Shown here piece by piece: positions 24,174 to 33,992 of a stretch of 64,000 bases of DNA (positions within the stretch are counted from its first letter, which is position 1; the number at the start of each line of letters is the position of its first letter). The position numbers and the translations under genes were made by a program. Source of the stretch: Mesorhizobium comanense (GTDB lineage Bacteria > Pseudomonadota > Alphaproteobacteria > Rhizobiales > Rhizobiaceae); the NCBI RefSeq assembly GCF_005503535.1, contig NZ_SCNN01000028.1, positions 1-64,000 on the forward strand, read 5' to 3'. Under the pieces are notes generated by a model that saw nothing but the letters and a program-made list of their open reading frames with translations, did no database searches and was not told the origin of the DNA.

Positions 24174-27100
24174 ATGTCGCATTTTCTCGACCGGCTAACC
24201 TTCTTTCGCAAGACCGTCGACAGTTTCTCCGACGGCCACGGAATCGTCACCAATGAGGATCGCTCTTGGGAGGACGGCTACCGCAAGCGCTGGCAGCATG
24301 ACAAGATCGTGCGCTCCACCCATGGCGTGAATTGTACCGGCTCGTGCTCGTGGAAGATTTATGTCAAAGGCGGCATCGTCACCTGGGAGACGCAGCAGAC
24401 CGACTATCCACGCACGCGGCCCGATCTTCCCAACCATGAACCGCGCGGCTGCGCGCGCGGCGCGTCCTATAGCTGGTATCTCTACTCCGGCGCGCGGGTA
24501 AAATACCCGATGATCCGCGGGCGGCTGCTGAACCTGTGGCGGGCCGCTCGCACCACGATGCCGCCCGTTGCCGCATGGGCCTCCATAGTCAAGGATGGTG
24601 ACAAGCGGAAATCCTACATCTCGATCCGCGGCCACGGTGGCTTCGTGCGCGCGACCTGGGACGAGGTGAACGAGCTCATCGCGGCGGCCAATGCCTATAC
24701 AGTGAAGGCTCATGGTCCCGACCGTGTCATCGGCTTCTCGCCGATCCCGGCCATGTCGATGGTGTCGTACGCAGCGGGCTCGCGCTACCTGTCGCTGATG
24801 GGTGGCGTTTGCATGTCGTTTTACGACTGGTATTGCGACCTGCCGCCAGCGAGCCCCCAGACCTGGGGCGAGCAGACCGACGTTCCCGAAAGCGCAGACT
24901 GGTACAATGCAGGCTTCATCATCGTCTGGGGCTCCAACGTGCCGCAGACACGGACGCCCGATGCGCACTTCTATACCGAAGTTCGTTACAAGGGCACGAA
25001 GAGTGCGGTCGTCAGCCCGGACTACGCCGAGGCGACCAAGTTTGCCGACATCTGGCTCAACCCGAAGCAGGGAACCGACGCTGCACTGGCACTGGCCATG
25101 GGCCATGTCATTCTTCGCGAATATTACCTCGATCGTACTGTCCCGTATTTCGATGACTACGCCCGCAAATACACCGACCTGCCGTTCCTGGTTCGCCTCA
25201 CGGAGCGCGATGGCCGGTTCGTTCCCGAACGGCTCCTGCGAGCCTCGGAGATCGCTGGTGGCCTGGGTGAGAGCAACAATCCGGAATGGAAGACGGTCGC
25301 GATCGACGAGACTACGGACAAACTTGTCTCACCGCGCGGATCGATCGGCTATCGCTGGGGCGAGGGCGCCAAATGGAACCTCGAGGAGAAGGACGGCGAA
25401 GGTCGGAGCATTCGGCTCAGGCTGACGCTTGCTGGCAAGAAATCCAAGATCGTACCAGTCGATTTTCCGTATTTTGGCGGGCGCGCCACCGAGCATTTCG
25501 TATCAACCGATCACGGTGAAATTCTCACCCGCAACCTTCCGGTCCGGCGGATCAAGCTGAGCGACGGCTCCCAGGTGGCAGTTGCCACCGTGCACGACCT
25601 GATGATGGCCAATTATGGTCTCGACCGGGGCTTTGGCGGCTCCCACGCCGCCAAGAGTTATGACGAGGACGTGCCGTTCACGCCCGCCTGGGCGGAGCGC
25701 ATTACCGGGGTAAAGCGCGATGCGATCATCACGGTTGCCCGTGAATTTGCCACCAACGCGGAGAAAACCAACGGCCGCTCGATGGTGATCCTCGGCGCTG
25801 GTGTGAACCACTGGTACCACATGGACATGACCTACCGGGGGATCATCAATCTCCTGGTTTTCTGCGGCGCCATCGGTCAATCGGGCGGCGGTTGGTCGCA
25901 TTACGTCGGGCAGGAGAAGCTGAGGCCGCAGACAGGCTGGACACCGCTTGCGTTCGGGCTCGATTGGAGCCGGCCACCCCGGCACATGAACTCGACGTCC
26001 TTCTTCTATGCGCAGACCGACCAGTGGCGCTACGAGACCCTGACGGCTGCCGAAATACTGTCGCCGACCGCGCCCGAGGGCGATTGGAACAAGAGTTTCA
26101 TCGACTACAATGTGCGCGCTGAACGTATGGGTTGGTTGCCCTCGGCGCCTCAGCTGAAGCAGAATCCGCTGACGATCGCCGCCAAGGCCAAGGCCGCCGG
26201 CCTCGAGCCGAAGGACTATGTCGTCAACGCGCTGAAATCCGGTGAACTGGAACTCTCCTGTCATGATCCCGACGATCCCGACAACTGGCCGCGCAACATG
26301 TTCGTCTGGCGCTCAAATCTTCTCGGCTCATCAGGCAAGGGTCACGAATACTTCCTCAAGCATTTGCTCGGCACTACCCACGGCGTGATGGGCAAGGACC
26401 TCGGCCCGGAAGGGGCGGTCCGCAACACCGAAGTCGTCTGGCACGAGACGGCGCCGCAGGGGAAGCTCGACCTCCTGGTCACGCTCGACTTCCGCATGTC
26501 GACCACCTGCGTCTACTCCGACATCGTGCTGCCGACGGCCACCTGGTACGAGAAAAACGACCTCAACACGTCCGACATGCATCCCTTCATCCACCCGCTG
26601 TCGGCGGCAGTGGATCCTGCCTGGGAGTCGCGCTCCGACTGGGAGATTTACAAGGGCCTCGCCAAGGCCTTCTCGGAAGTATCTCCCGAGGTGCTGGGCG
26701 TCGAGCAGGATGTGGTTCTCACTCCGATCCAGCATGACAGCCCGGCCGAGATGGCCCAGGGCCTCGACGTGAAGGACTGGAAGCTCGGCCAAGTCGAGCC
26801 AATCCCGGGCAAGACCATGCCGTCGGTGACGCTGGTCAGCCGCGACTACCCCAACCTCTACGCCCAGTTCACGGCGCTGGGGCCGTTGATGACGAAAGTC
26901 GGCAACGGGGGCAAAGGCATTGCCTGGGACACCAAGCACGAAGTCGAGGCGCTCGGAGCATTGAACGGGGTGCACCTTGACGGTGCGGCCAAGGGCTTGC
27001 CGAAGATCGAGACCGACATAGACGCTTGCGAGGTCATCCTCATGCTGGCGCCGGAGACGAATGGCGAGGTCGCGATCAAGGCTTGGGAAGCCTTGTCGGA

Positions 27101-27917
27101 GATCACCGGCCGTGAGCACGCCCACCTTGCCTTGCCGAAGGAAGACGAGAAGATACGCTTTCGCGATATCCAGGCGCAGCCGCGCAAGATCATCTCTTCG
27201 CCAACATGGTCCGGCATCGAAAGCGAGAAGGTCTGCTACAACGCCGGCTATACCAACGTCCATGAATTGATCCCGTGGCGGACATTGACCGGCCGCCAGC
27301 AGCTCTACCAGGATCACCTCTGGATGCGGGCCTTCGGCGAGGGGCTAGTCACCTGGAAGCCGCCAGTCGATTTGAAGACGATCCCCGGTATCAAGGATGC
27401 CCGTCCCAACGGGCACAAGGAAATCGTCCTCAACTTCATCACGCCGCACCAGAAATGGGGCATCCATTCCACCTATACGGACAATCTGCTGATGCTGACG
27501 CTCAACCGCGGTGGCCCGGTGGTGTGGATATCCGAGACCGACGCCAAGACGGCCGGCCTGGTCGACAATGACTGGGTCGAGGTCTTCAACATCAACGGCG
27601 CTCTCACCGCGCGTGCCGTCGTCTCCCAGCGCATCAAGCCGGGCATGATGATGATGTATCACGCCCAGGAAAAGATCGTGAATACGCCGGGATCGGAGAT
27701 GACCGGGAACCGGGGCGGCATCCACAACTCGGTCACCAGAACAGTGCTGAAGCCCACCCACATGATCGGCGGCTACGCCCAGCAATCCTACGGCTTCAAC
27801 TATTATGGCACCGTGGGCTCCAACCGCGATGAATTCATCGTCGTCCGCAAGATGGCCACTGTCGATTGGCTCGAAGGGCCGCTCGCATCTGAGGCACCGA
27901 AGGAGGCTGCAGAATGA
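24174..27917 (+). CDS. narG: NarG, catalytic subunit of membrane nitrate reductase
   Basis: A 1247-residue Mo-bis-MGD protein, the normal NarG length. It reduces nitrate to nitrite on the cytoplasmic side. The FS0 cluster ligands His 50, Cys 54, Cys 58 and a Cys near 93 are seen in HGVNCTGSCSWKIY and NHEPRGCARG. The segment YNAGFIIVWGSNVPQTRTPDAH surrounds the Mo-ligand region typical of NarG. It overlaps narH by four bases (ATGA). Preceded by an AGAGG site. Confidence 0.97.
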   Translation: MSHFLDRLTFFRKTVDSFSDGHGIVTNEDRSWEDGYRKRWQHDKIVRSTHGVNCTGSCSWKIYVKGGIVTWETQQTDYPRTRPDLPNHEPRGCARGASYSWYLYSGARVKYPMIRGRLLNLWRAARTTMPPVAAWASIVKDGDKRKSYISIRGHGGFVRATWDEVNELIAAANAYTVKAHGPDRVIGFSPIPAMSMVSYAAGSRYLSLMGGVCMSFYDWYCDLPPASPQTWGEQTDVPESADWYNAGFIIVWGSNVPQTRTPDAHFYTEVRYKGTKSAVVSPDYAEATKFADIWLNPKQGTDAALALAMGHVILREYYLDRTVPYFDDYARKYTDLPFLVRLTERDGRFVPERLLRASEIAGGLGESNNPEWKTVAIDETTDKLVSPRGSIGYRWGEGAKWNLEEKDGEGRSIRLRLTLAGKKSKIVPVDFPYFGGRATEHFVSTDHGEILTRNLPVRRIKLSDGSQVAVATVHDLMMANYGLDRGFGGSHAAKSYDEDVPFTPAWAERITGVKRDAIITVAREFATNAEKTNGRSMVILGAGVNHWYHMDMTYRGIINLLVFCGAIGQSGGGWSHYVGQEKLRPQTGWTPLAFGLDWSRPPRHMNSTSFFYAQTDQWRYETLTAAEILSPTAPEGDWNKSFIDYNVRAERMGWLPSAPQLKQNPLTIAAKAKAAGLEPKDYVVNALKSGELELSCHDPDDPDNWPRNMFVWRSNLLGSSGKGHEYFLKHLLGTTHGVMGKDLGPEGAVRNTEVVWHETAPQGKLDLLVTLDFRMSTTCVYSDIVLPTATWYEKNDLNTSDMHPFIHPLSAAVDPAWESRSDWEIYKGLAKAFSEVSPEVLGVEQDVVLTPIQHDSPAEMAQGLDVKDWKLGQVEPIPGKTMPSVTLVSRDYPNLYAQFTALGPLMTKVGNGGKGIAWDTKHEVEALGALNGVHLDGAAKGLPKIETDIDACEVILMLAPETNGEVAIKAWEALSEITGREHAHLALPKEDEKIRFRDIQAQPRKIISSPTWSGIESEKVCYNAGYTNVHELIPWRTLTGRQQLYQDHLWMRAFGEGLVTWKPPVDLKTIPGIKDARPNGHKEIVLNFITPHQKWGIHSTYTDNLLMLTLNRGGPVVWISETDAKTAGLVDNDWVEVFNINGALTARAVVSQRIKPGMMMMYHAQEKIVNTPGSEMTGNRGGIHNSVTRTVLKPTHMIGGYAQQSYGFNYYGTVGSNRDEFIVVRKMATVDWLEGPLASEAPKEAAE

Positions 27918-29440
27918 AAATCCGTGCTCAGATCGCGATGGTGCTGAACCTCGATAAATGCATCGGATGCCACACTTGCTCCGTCACCTGCAAGAACGTC
28001 TGGACCAACCGGGAAGGCGTCGAATACGCCTGGTTCAACAATGTCGAGACCAAGCCCGGCGTCGGCTATCCCAAGGAGTGGGAGAACCAGAAGAAATGGA
28101 ACGGCGGTTGGCGGCGCAAGAAGAACGGCCGCATCGAGCCGAAGATGGGTGCCAAATGGCGAATCCTTGCCAACATCTTCGCCAACCCCGACCTGCCGGA
28201 GATCGACGACTATTACGAGCCGTTCACGTTCGATTACGAGCATCTGCACACGGCGAAAGAATCGAAGGCTTTCCCGACCGCCCGTCCGCGTTCGGCGATC
28301 ACCGGCGAGCGCATGGAAAAGATCGAATGGGGCCCGAACTGGGAGGAGATTCTCGGCGGCGAGTTCGAGAAGCGTTCTAAGGACGTGAACTTCGAGGGTG
28401 TCCAGAAGGACATCTACGGCCAGTTCGAAAACACCTTCATGATGTACCTGCCGCGATTGTGCGAGCACTGCCTTAATCCGACCTGCGCGGCTGTATGCCC
28501 CTCGGGTGCCATCTACAAACGCGAAGAGGACGGCATCGTCCTGATCGACCAGGACAAATGCCGGGGATGGCGCATGTGCGTCTCCGGCTGCCCCTACAAG
28601 AAGATCTACTACAACTGGTCGTCGGGAAAATCGGAGAAGTGCATCTTCTGCTATCCCCGCATCGAGGCTGGGCAGCCGACGGTGTGTTCGGAAACCTGCG
28701 TCGGGCGCATCCGCTATCTCGGCGTGATCCTTTACGATGCGGATCGTATCGAGGCGGCCGCCAGCACTCCCGATGAGAAGGATCTCTATCAGGCGCAGCT
28801 CGACGTTTTCCTCAATCCGAACGACCCGGCCGTTATCGCCCAGGCCCGCGCTGACGGGATTCCCGACAATTGGCTGGAAGCGGCCAAACTGTCGCCCGTC
28901 TGGAAAATGGCGATGGAATGGAAAATCGCCTTCCCGCTCCATCCGGAATACCGTACCCTGCCGATGGTCTGGTACGTGCCGCCACTGTCACCCATCCAGT
29001 CAGCGGCCGCCGCGGGCAAGATGGGCGTCGACGGCGACATGCCCGATGTGCGCAGCCTGCGCATCCCGCTCCAGTATCTCGCCAATCTACTGACGGCGGG
29101 CAAGGAGGAGCCTGTTGCTCTCGCGCTCGAGCGCATGCTCGCGATGCGCAGCTACATGCGGGCCAAGACGATCGACGGCCGCCTCGACGAGTCGATCGCG
29201 GCGCGGGTCGGCCTGACCGGAACGGCTATCGACGAAATGTACAAGGTGATGGCGATCGCGAATTACGAGGATCGTTTCGTCATCCCGACGGCGCACCGCG
29301 AATGGAGTGAGGACGCGCAGGACATGCGCGGCTCCTGTGGCTTCTCCTTCGGAAACGGCTGCTCGGGCGGTTCTACAGAGACGAACCTCTTTGGCACCAA
29401 GCAGACCAAGCGACCAACGAACCCGATGGAGATCGCGTGA
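27914..29440 (+). CDS. narH: NarH, iron-sulfur subunit of nitrate reductase
   Basis: A 508-residue electron-transfer subunit with four Fe-S clusters. The Cys motifs are CIGCHTCSVTCKNVW near residue 16, CEHCLNPTCAAVCPSGA, KCRGWRMCVSGCPYKK (the Trp replacing a Cys gives the [3Fe-4S] cluster) and CIFCYPRIEAGQPTVCSETC. Electrons pass from NarI heme to NarG. Coupled to narG and to narJ (TGATG). Confidence 0.97.
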   Translation: MKIRAQIAMVLNLDKCIGCHTCSVTCKNVWTNREGVEYAWFNNVETKPGVGYPKEWENQKKWNGGWRRKKNGRIEPKMGAKWRILANIFANPDLPEIDDYYEPFTFDYEHLHTAKESKAFPTARPRSAITGERMEKIEWGPNWEEILGGEFEKRSKDVNFEGVQKDIYGQFENTFMMYLPRLCEHCLNPTCAAVCPSGAIYKREEDGIVLIDQDKCRGWRMCVSGCPYKKIYYNWSSGKSEKCIFCYPRIEAGQPTVCSETCVGRIRYLGVILYDADRIEAAASTPDEKDLYQAQLDVFLNPNDPAVIAQARADGIPDNWLEAAKLSPVWKMAMEWKIAFPLHPEYRTLPMVWYVPPLSPIQSAAAAGKMGVDGDMPDVRSLRIPLQYLANLLTAGKEEPVALALERMLAMRSYMRAKTIDGRLDESIAARVGLTGTAIDEMYKVMAIANYEDRFVIPTAHREWSEDAQDMRGSCGFSFGNGCSGGSTETNLFGTKQTKRPTNPMEIA

Positions 29441-30144
29441 TGACCGCGCCGGTTTCGAACAGGACCTTCAGGGCGCTCTCGGCGCTCCTTGCCTATCCGT
29501 CGGAGGACCTTTCCCCGGCGATCCCCGAAATTATCTCGGCGATCGAGGCAGAGGGGCTGATATCGGACGAAGCAAGGGAGCAACTGCGCCCTCTGCTTAC
29601 CGATCTGGCTACTCTGGATTTGTACGATCTCCAGGAGCGCTATGTGGAGTTGTTCGACAAGACGCGCCGTCACTCACTGCATCTCTTCGAACATATCCAC
29701 GGCGAGAGCCGCGATCGCGGCCAGGCAATGGTCGATCTGGTCGAACATTATCGGCGCGGGGGGCTTCTCATCGCAGCGAATGAATTGCCCGATTTCATCC
29801 CGCTTTTCCTGGAGTTTCTGTCCGCTCGCCCGCTCGATGAGGCGCGCGGCCTGCTCAAGGAGACCGCTCATATCTTCTCGCTGCTCGAGGAAAGGCTGGC
29901 CAAGCGAAACGGAGGCTATGCCGCTGTGTTCGCGGCCGCGCTCTCGATCGTCAACGAAACGGCTGTTGTTGCCGACACGGTCGAGATCAATGACGAGCCC
30001 GACGACCTGGCGTCCATCGATGCCGCCTGGGAAGAAACAGCCGTCACTTTCGGTCCAGGAAATGCGACCGACGGCTGTTCCGTCGATCGGCTGAGAATCC
30101 AGATGCGCGCCGCGAACCGCGACGCGCGGCATAACGTGACCTGA
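29440..30144 (+). CDS. narJ: NarJ, nitrate reductase assembly chaperone
   Basis: A 234-residue TorD-like chaperone that holds NarGH until the cofactor is inserted and NarI is bound. Family features are FRALSALLAYPSEDL at the start, LYDLQERYVELFDKTRRHSLHLFEH around residue 65-90 and the following HGESRDRGQAMVDL. The ATG at 29440 overlaps the narH stop; a GTG three bases earlier is possible. Confidence 0.95.
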   Translation: MTAPVSNRTFRALSALLAYPSEDLSPAIPEIISAIEAEGLISDEAREQLRPLLTDLATLDLYDLQERYVELFDKTRRHSLHLFEHIHGESRDRGQAMVDLVEHYRRGGLLIAANELPDFIPLFLEFLSARPLDEARGLLKETAHIFSLLEERLAKRNGGYAAVFAAALSIVNETAVVADTVEINDEPDDLASIDAAWEETAVTFGPGNATDGCSVDRLRIQMRAANRDARHNVT

Positions 30145-30158
30145 CCGGGAGGCAAGCG

Positions 30159-30938
30159 ATGTCCACCGCAATCAACGACGCGCTTTTTGGCTGGTATCCC
30201 TATTTCTGCCTGACTGTTTTCCTGCTTGGGAGCCTGATCCGATTCGACCGCGAGCAATATACTTGGAAGACGGGTTCCTCCCAGCTTCTGCGGCGGCGAC
30301 AGCTCCGCTGGGGTTCCAATCTTTTTCATGTGGGCATCCTGGCGATTTTTGGGGGACATTTCGTCGGTCTGCTGACGCCGATCTGGGTATTCGATGCGCT
30401 CGGCATCTCTCATAGCTTCAAGCAGGGGCTCGCTATCACAGTCGGCGGCATAGCCGGCATTGCCTGCTTCATCGGCATCACGCTCCTCGCCCATCGTCGG
30501 CTGTTCGATCCCCGCATCCGCAACACGTCCAGTTTTGGCGACATCGCGGTTCTTTTGCTGCTGTGGCTGCAACTCACTCTTGGCCTGTCCACCATCTTCG
30601 TCTCGCTCGGTCACATGGATGGCCATGAGATGGTAAAATTCATGAACTGGGCGCAGGGCATTCTCACCCTACAACCAGCGGCCGCAGCCTATGTCGCCGA
30701 CGTCAACCCGATCTTCAAGGCGCACCTCCTGCTCGGTATGACCATTTTCCTGGTCTTCCCGTTTACACGGCTGGTTCACATATGGAGTGCTCCGATCTGG
30801 TATCTCGGGCGCCCCGGCTACCAGGTGGTGCGCACGCGCTTTGCGGGGCGGCGGGTGCCCACACCCCTACCATCAGCTCGGGCTCCTGCGTCCGTGCGGC
30901 CTGTTGCTGTTCGTCCTAACCGCCAACCCGCGGAGTAA
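30159..30938 (+). CDS. narI: NarI, cytochrome b subunit of nitrate reductase
   Basis: A 259-residue five-helix membrane subunit that oxidises quinol and holds two b hemes. Family signatures are SLIRFDREQYTWKTGSSQLL, the HVGILAIFGGHFVGL segment and HLLLGMTIFLVFPFTRLVHIWSAP with heme-ligand His residues. The C-terminus is ~30 residues longer than usual and Pro/Arg/Ala-rich. The gene ends three bases before the parvulin gene. Confidence 0.95.
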   Translation: MSTAINDALFGWYPYFCLTVFLLGSLIRFDREQYTWKTGSSQLLRRRQLRWGSNLFHVGILAIFGGHFVGLLTPIWVFDALGISHSFKQGLAITVGGIAGIACFIGITLLAHRRLFDPRIRNTSSFGDIAVLLLLWLQLTLGLSTIFVSLGHMDGHEMVKFMNWAQGILTLQPAAAAYVADVNPIFKAHLLLGMTIFLVFPFTRLVHIWSAPIWYLGRPGYQVVRTRFAGRRVPTPLPSARAPASVRPVAVRPNRQPAE

Positions 30939-30941
30939 GTC

Positions 30942-31844
30942 ATGACCGCTCTCATCGTCGATCACGCCGCCAGCCGCGCACCGTCCTGCGAACATCCGCA
31001 CGAGCACGGGCCCGCGACACCTGACACGACTCCGTCGCGCGAGCGCGTGGCGATGCCGCCAGTAACAGTCAATGGTGTGACGATTTCGCGTAAGGCGATT
31101 GCCGCCGAGGTGCAGAACTTTCCCGCGCGCAACCCCGGCGAGGGCTGGAAGGCGGCGACCCGAGCGCTGGTCATTCGCGAATTGCTGCTGCAGGAAGCGC
31201 GGCGGCTCGATGTCGGCGTCGAGCAGAAGACCGATGAGGACGGGCGCCAGGAAACGGCGGAGGACGCCCAGGTGCGCAGCCTCATCGAACGCGAAGTTCG
31301 TGTTCCGGAAGCGGACGAAGAAACGCTGCGCCGCTTCTATGAGAACAACCTTCACCGCTTCGTGACGCCATCGCTCTGCGAGGCCGATCACATTCTCATC
31401 GGCGCCCGCCGCGATGAAAGCGAAGCCTTCGCCGCGGCGCGAGAAAAGGCGCTATCGCTCAGAGCGGCGCTGGCAATTGCACCGGAGCGTTTCACGGCCC
31501 TGGCGCAGGACTGCTCGGATTGCCCATCGGGGGCCATCGGTGGCAGCCTCGGTCAGATCGGCCCGGGCGACACGACGCCGGAATTCGAAGCCGCTCTGAT
31601 TAATCTCGCCCCCGGCGACATGTCGCCTCCGGTGGAGACACGTTACGGCTTCCACCTCATCCGCCTGACGCGGCGGATCGACGGCCGCCAGCTCCCGTTC
31701 GAGGCTGTGCGGAAGCGGATCGCCGCCTACTTGACCGAGCACGTCAATCGGCAAGCCACGGCGCAATACGTGTCCCTGCTTGTCGGCCAGGCGGATATTT
31801 GTGGGATTGATCTCGACGGCTCATCCTCGCCGTTGGTGCAGTGA
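30942..31844 (+). CDS. Parvulin-type peptidyl-prolyl isomerase of the nar operon
   Basis: A 300-residue soluble protein with an N-terminal SurA/NifM-like helical domain and a parvulin domain at about 145-265. The parvulin domain shows EADHILIGAR, FTALAQDCSDCPSG, GGSLGQIGPGDTTPEFEAAL and TRYGFHLIRLT. No signal peptide is visible, so it should act in the cytoplasm, perhaps on NarGH. Such genes commonly follow narI in alpha- and betaproteobacteria. The substrate is inference. Confidence 0.88.
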   Translation: MTALIVDHAASRAPSCEHPHEHGPATPDTTPSRERVAMPPVTVNGVTISRKAIAAEVQNFPARNPGEGWKAATRALVIRELLLQEARRLDVGVEQKTDEDGRQETAEDAQVRSLIEREVRVPEADEETLRRFYENNLHRFVTPSLCEADHILIGARRDESEAFAAAREKALSLRAALAIAPERFTALAQDCSDCPSGAIGGSLGQIGPGDTTPEFEAALINLAPGDMSPPVETRYGFHLIRLTRRIDGRQLPFEAVRKRIAAYLTEHVNRQATAQYVSLLVGQADICGIDLDGSSSPLVQ

Positions 31845-31854
31845 GGACGATGCG

Positions 31855-32139
31855 ATGCTGGGAAACCTGATTGCCTCGCTGGACGACCCGAATGTCGCCA
31901 TGGGTCTCGTTGCAGCATTCGACGAGCCCGCCTTGCTTGCCCGTTTGGCTGCGGCGGCGGATGCGTCCGGTCGCTTGCCAGCCGAGATCGTCGGCTCGGC
32001 CGTTCGCAATTTCGTGGACACCGCCTCCGACGATCATTGGACCCAGCTCATTGGTCTCATGAATCGATCGGAAGATCCTGGCCTGGCGGCCATGCGTGCA
32101 ATTCTCGAAAAGTCCCTGCCGGGAATGAAGGCGGCCTGA
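31855..32139 (+). CDS. Unknown 94-residue protein of the nar operon
   Basis: A small helical protein starting at an ATG at 31855 with GAGGA seven bases upstream. Segments such as GNLIASLDDPNVAMGLVAAFDEPALLARL and FVDTASDDHWTQLIGLMNRSEDP are compatible with a compact helical bundle. No family recognised. It lies 10 bases after the parvulin gene and two bases before moeA, so it is part of the operon. Confidence 0.75.
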   Translation: MLGNLIASLDDPNVAMGLVAAFDEPALLARLAAAADASGRLPAEIVGSAVRNFVDTASDDHWTQLIGLMNRSEDPGLAAMRAILEKSLPGMKAA

Positions 32140-32141
32140 CG

Positions 32142-33392
32142 ATGCGTGCAGTACGCCATAGCTGCTTCCACTCAGATGCGCAGATGGTGTCGTTTGAAAC
32201 TGCACGAACAGCTGCCATCGCACTTGCTCAACCGCTCAACAGGCAGGAAGACGTGCCATCGGCACGTGCAGCAGGGCGTATCCTGGCCGCGACGATCGAA
32301 GCTCCGTGTGCCCTTCCGCCATTCGCCCAGGCGGCAATGGATGGATATGCCATCCGCCTTTCGGGCAAGAACGGTGTGCCTTTGGTCTTGCCGATTTCCG
32401 GATGCACCTGCGCTGGCGACAAACAGGAGGTGTTGGCACCGGGGACAGCCCATCGCGTCATGACTGGCGCCGCATTGCCATGCGGCGCGGATACCGTCGT
32501 TATGCAGGAGCATGCGACCCGCAGGGGTGATCTCCTGCAGTTCGGGCTCGACGTCGAAGCCGGCACCCACATTCGACGGGTTGGCGAGGATGTAAAACAG
32601 GGCACGACTATCCTTCGGCCGGGCCGCGTGATCGGCTGGACCGAAGTTGCGCTTCTAAGCGCGCTTGGCATTGCGACGGTTTCGGTTGCATGCCCCCTAC
32701 GGATTGTGGTCCTCGTGACGGGTTCAGAGCTCCGCCATGCAGGCGAGCCACTTCCCTTCGGCGCCATTTACGACTCCAATGGCCCCATGCTTGCCGCGAT
32801 GCTGGAAGCACCCAACGCACATATCTCGACGCTGACCGTTCGTGACGACCTGATCGCCATTACGCATGCGCTCGAAAGCATCGCGGAGTCCGCCGACCTT
32901 GTGATCGTCACCGCCGGTATGTCGGTGGGGGAAAAAGATCATGTGCGCGAAGCCGTCATGCGTGCGGGGGGCCAACTCGACATCGTCAAGGTGGCGATGA
33001 AGCCCGGCAAGCCGCTGGCGTTCGGCACGCTTGGACGCGCGTGTTTCGTCGGCCTGCCCGGCAACCCGCAAGCCGCGGCTTTTGGCGCGCTCGCCTTCGT
33101 GCGCCCGATGATGAAAGCCCTCCTTGGTCAAGCTCCAGCGAGCCGCGTCACGGCCGAGATGAGCTTTACGCACAGCCGCAAGCCGGATCGCACGGAACTG
33201 CTGCCGGTCCGCTTGAACGTCAAGCAGGGGCGATTGACCGCACATCGCAGCGGGCCGGACGGCTCGCACAGAATGATGCCCATGGTGTTCGCCGACGCCG
33301 TTGCCGTCGTGCCTGGGGCGTCGATGCGTGTCGACGTTGGCACACGCCTCGAGGTGCTTCCGTTCGACCAGCCGCGGTTCGAGGTTAACTGA
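32142..33392 (+). CDS. moeA: MoeA, molybdopterin molybdenumtransferase
   Basis: A 416-residue enzyme that inserts molybdate into adenylated molybdopterin made by Mog. Motifs: FAQAAMDGYAI near residue 67, MTGAALPCGADTVVMQE, the VIVTAGMSVGEKDHV loop around 255, MKPGKPLAFG and GLPGNPQAA. It is encoded with nar genes, as in several denitrifiers, to supply cofactor to NarG. The ATG at 32142 follows directly on the 94-residue gene. Confidence 0.94.
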   Translation: MRAVRHSCFHSDAQMVSFETARTAAIALAQPLNRQEDVPSARAAGRILAATIEAPCALPPFAQAAMDGYAIRLSGKNGVPLVLPISGCTCAGDKQEVLAPGTAHRVMTGAALPCGADTVVMQEHATRRGDLLQFGLDVEAGTHIRRVGEDVKQGTTILRPGRVIGWTEVALLSALGIATVSVACPLRIVVLVTGSELRHAGEPLPFGAIYDSNGPMLAAMLEAPNAHISTLTVRDDLIAITHALESIAESADLVIVTAGMSVGEKDHVREAVMRAGGQLDIVKVAMKPGKPLAFGTLGRACFVGLPGNPQAAAFGALAFVRPMMKALLGQAPASRVTAEMSFTHSRKPDRTELLPVRLNVKQGRLTAHRSGPDGSHRMMPMVFADAVAVVPGASMRVDVGTRLEVLPFDQPRFEVN

Positions 33393-33422
33393 CGCAGATT
33401 CTAACGGGAAGGGAACTCTCGC

Positions 33423-33992
33423 ATGCAGACCGGCCGCCCTGGTTATCCAATCACCGCGATCGTTTATTCAGACGGTCCCAGGTTCGAGGCTTTTTTGCAG
33501 GAATTCACCGCCGCCATGGCCGAGCAAGGCATGCAATTGGCCGGCCTCATACAGCGTAGCGAGCGGAGACCGGGTCGTGTAAAATGCGACATGTTTCTGC
33601 GGGATCTCGCCACAGGCGTGCTTCACGCGATATCGGACGATCGAGGTCCTCACGCAAGAGGCTGCGTATTGAATACCGACCGGCTGCTCCGCGCCTGCAC
33701 GGCTGCCGAAGTGCAGTTGTCAACTCAAGCCGATCTTCTGGTCCTCTGTAAATTCGGAAAGACCGAGGTTGAAGGCGGCGGGTTCAGGAGCCTGATCGCC
33801 AAGGCGCTCGAACTTTCCGTTCCCGTCCTGGTCGGCGTTCCCCTCATTAATCTCACACCATTTCGAGAATTCTCAGCCGATCTCGCACGAGAAATCGACC
33901 TGTCGCAGGTCGTATCCGATCCGTTCACGGCAGCGGAACGCCTGCTGTCGTATTGGTCGCCGCTGAGCGAAACCCGGACCGAGGTTGCATGA
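33423..33992 (+). CDS. DUF2478 family protein
   Basis: A 189-residue protein of the DUF2478 family, a P-loop-derived fold often found with molybdenum cofactor or transport genes. Seen are YPITAIVYSDG at the start, MQLAGLIQRSE, then DMFLRDLATGVLHAISDDRG and late FRSLIAKALELSVPVLVGVP. A classical Walker A is missing. Starts 30 bases after moeA with AAGGGAA upstream. Probably the last gene of the nar operon; role unknown. Confidence 0.82.
   Translation: MQTGRPGYPITAIVYSDGPRFEAFLQEFTAAMAEQGMQLAGLIQRSERRPGRVKCDMFLRDLATGVLHAISDDRGPHARGCVLNTDRLLRACTAAEVQLSTQADLLVLCKFGKTEVEGGGFRSLIAKALELSVPVLVGVPLINLTPFREFSADLAREIDLSQVVSDPFTAAERLLSYWSPLSETRTEVA

Noticed and set aside
21402..28942. Several 250-380-codon minus-strand frames opposite narK, narG and narH
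   Set aside because: They are antisense to well-recognised nar genes, are very rich in His, Asp and Arg as expected for shadow frames, and show no motifs.
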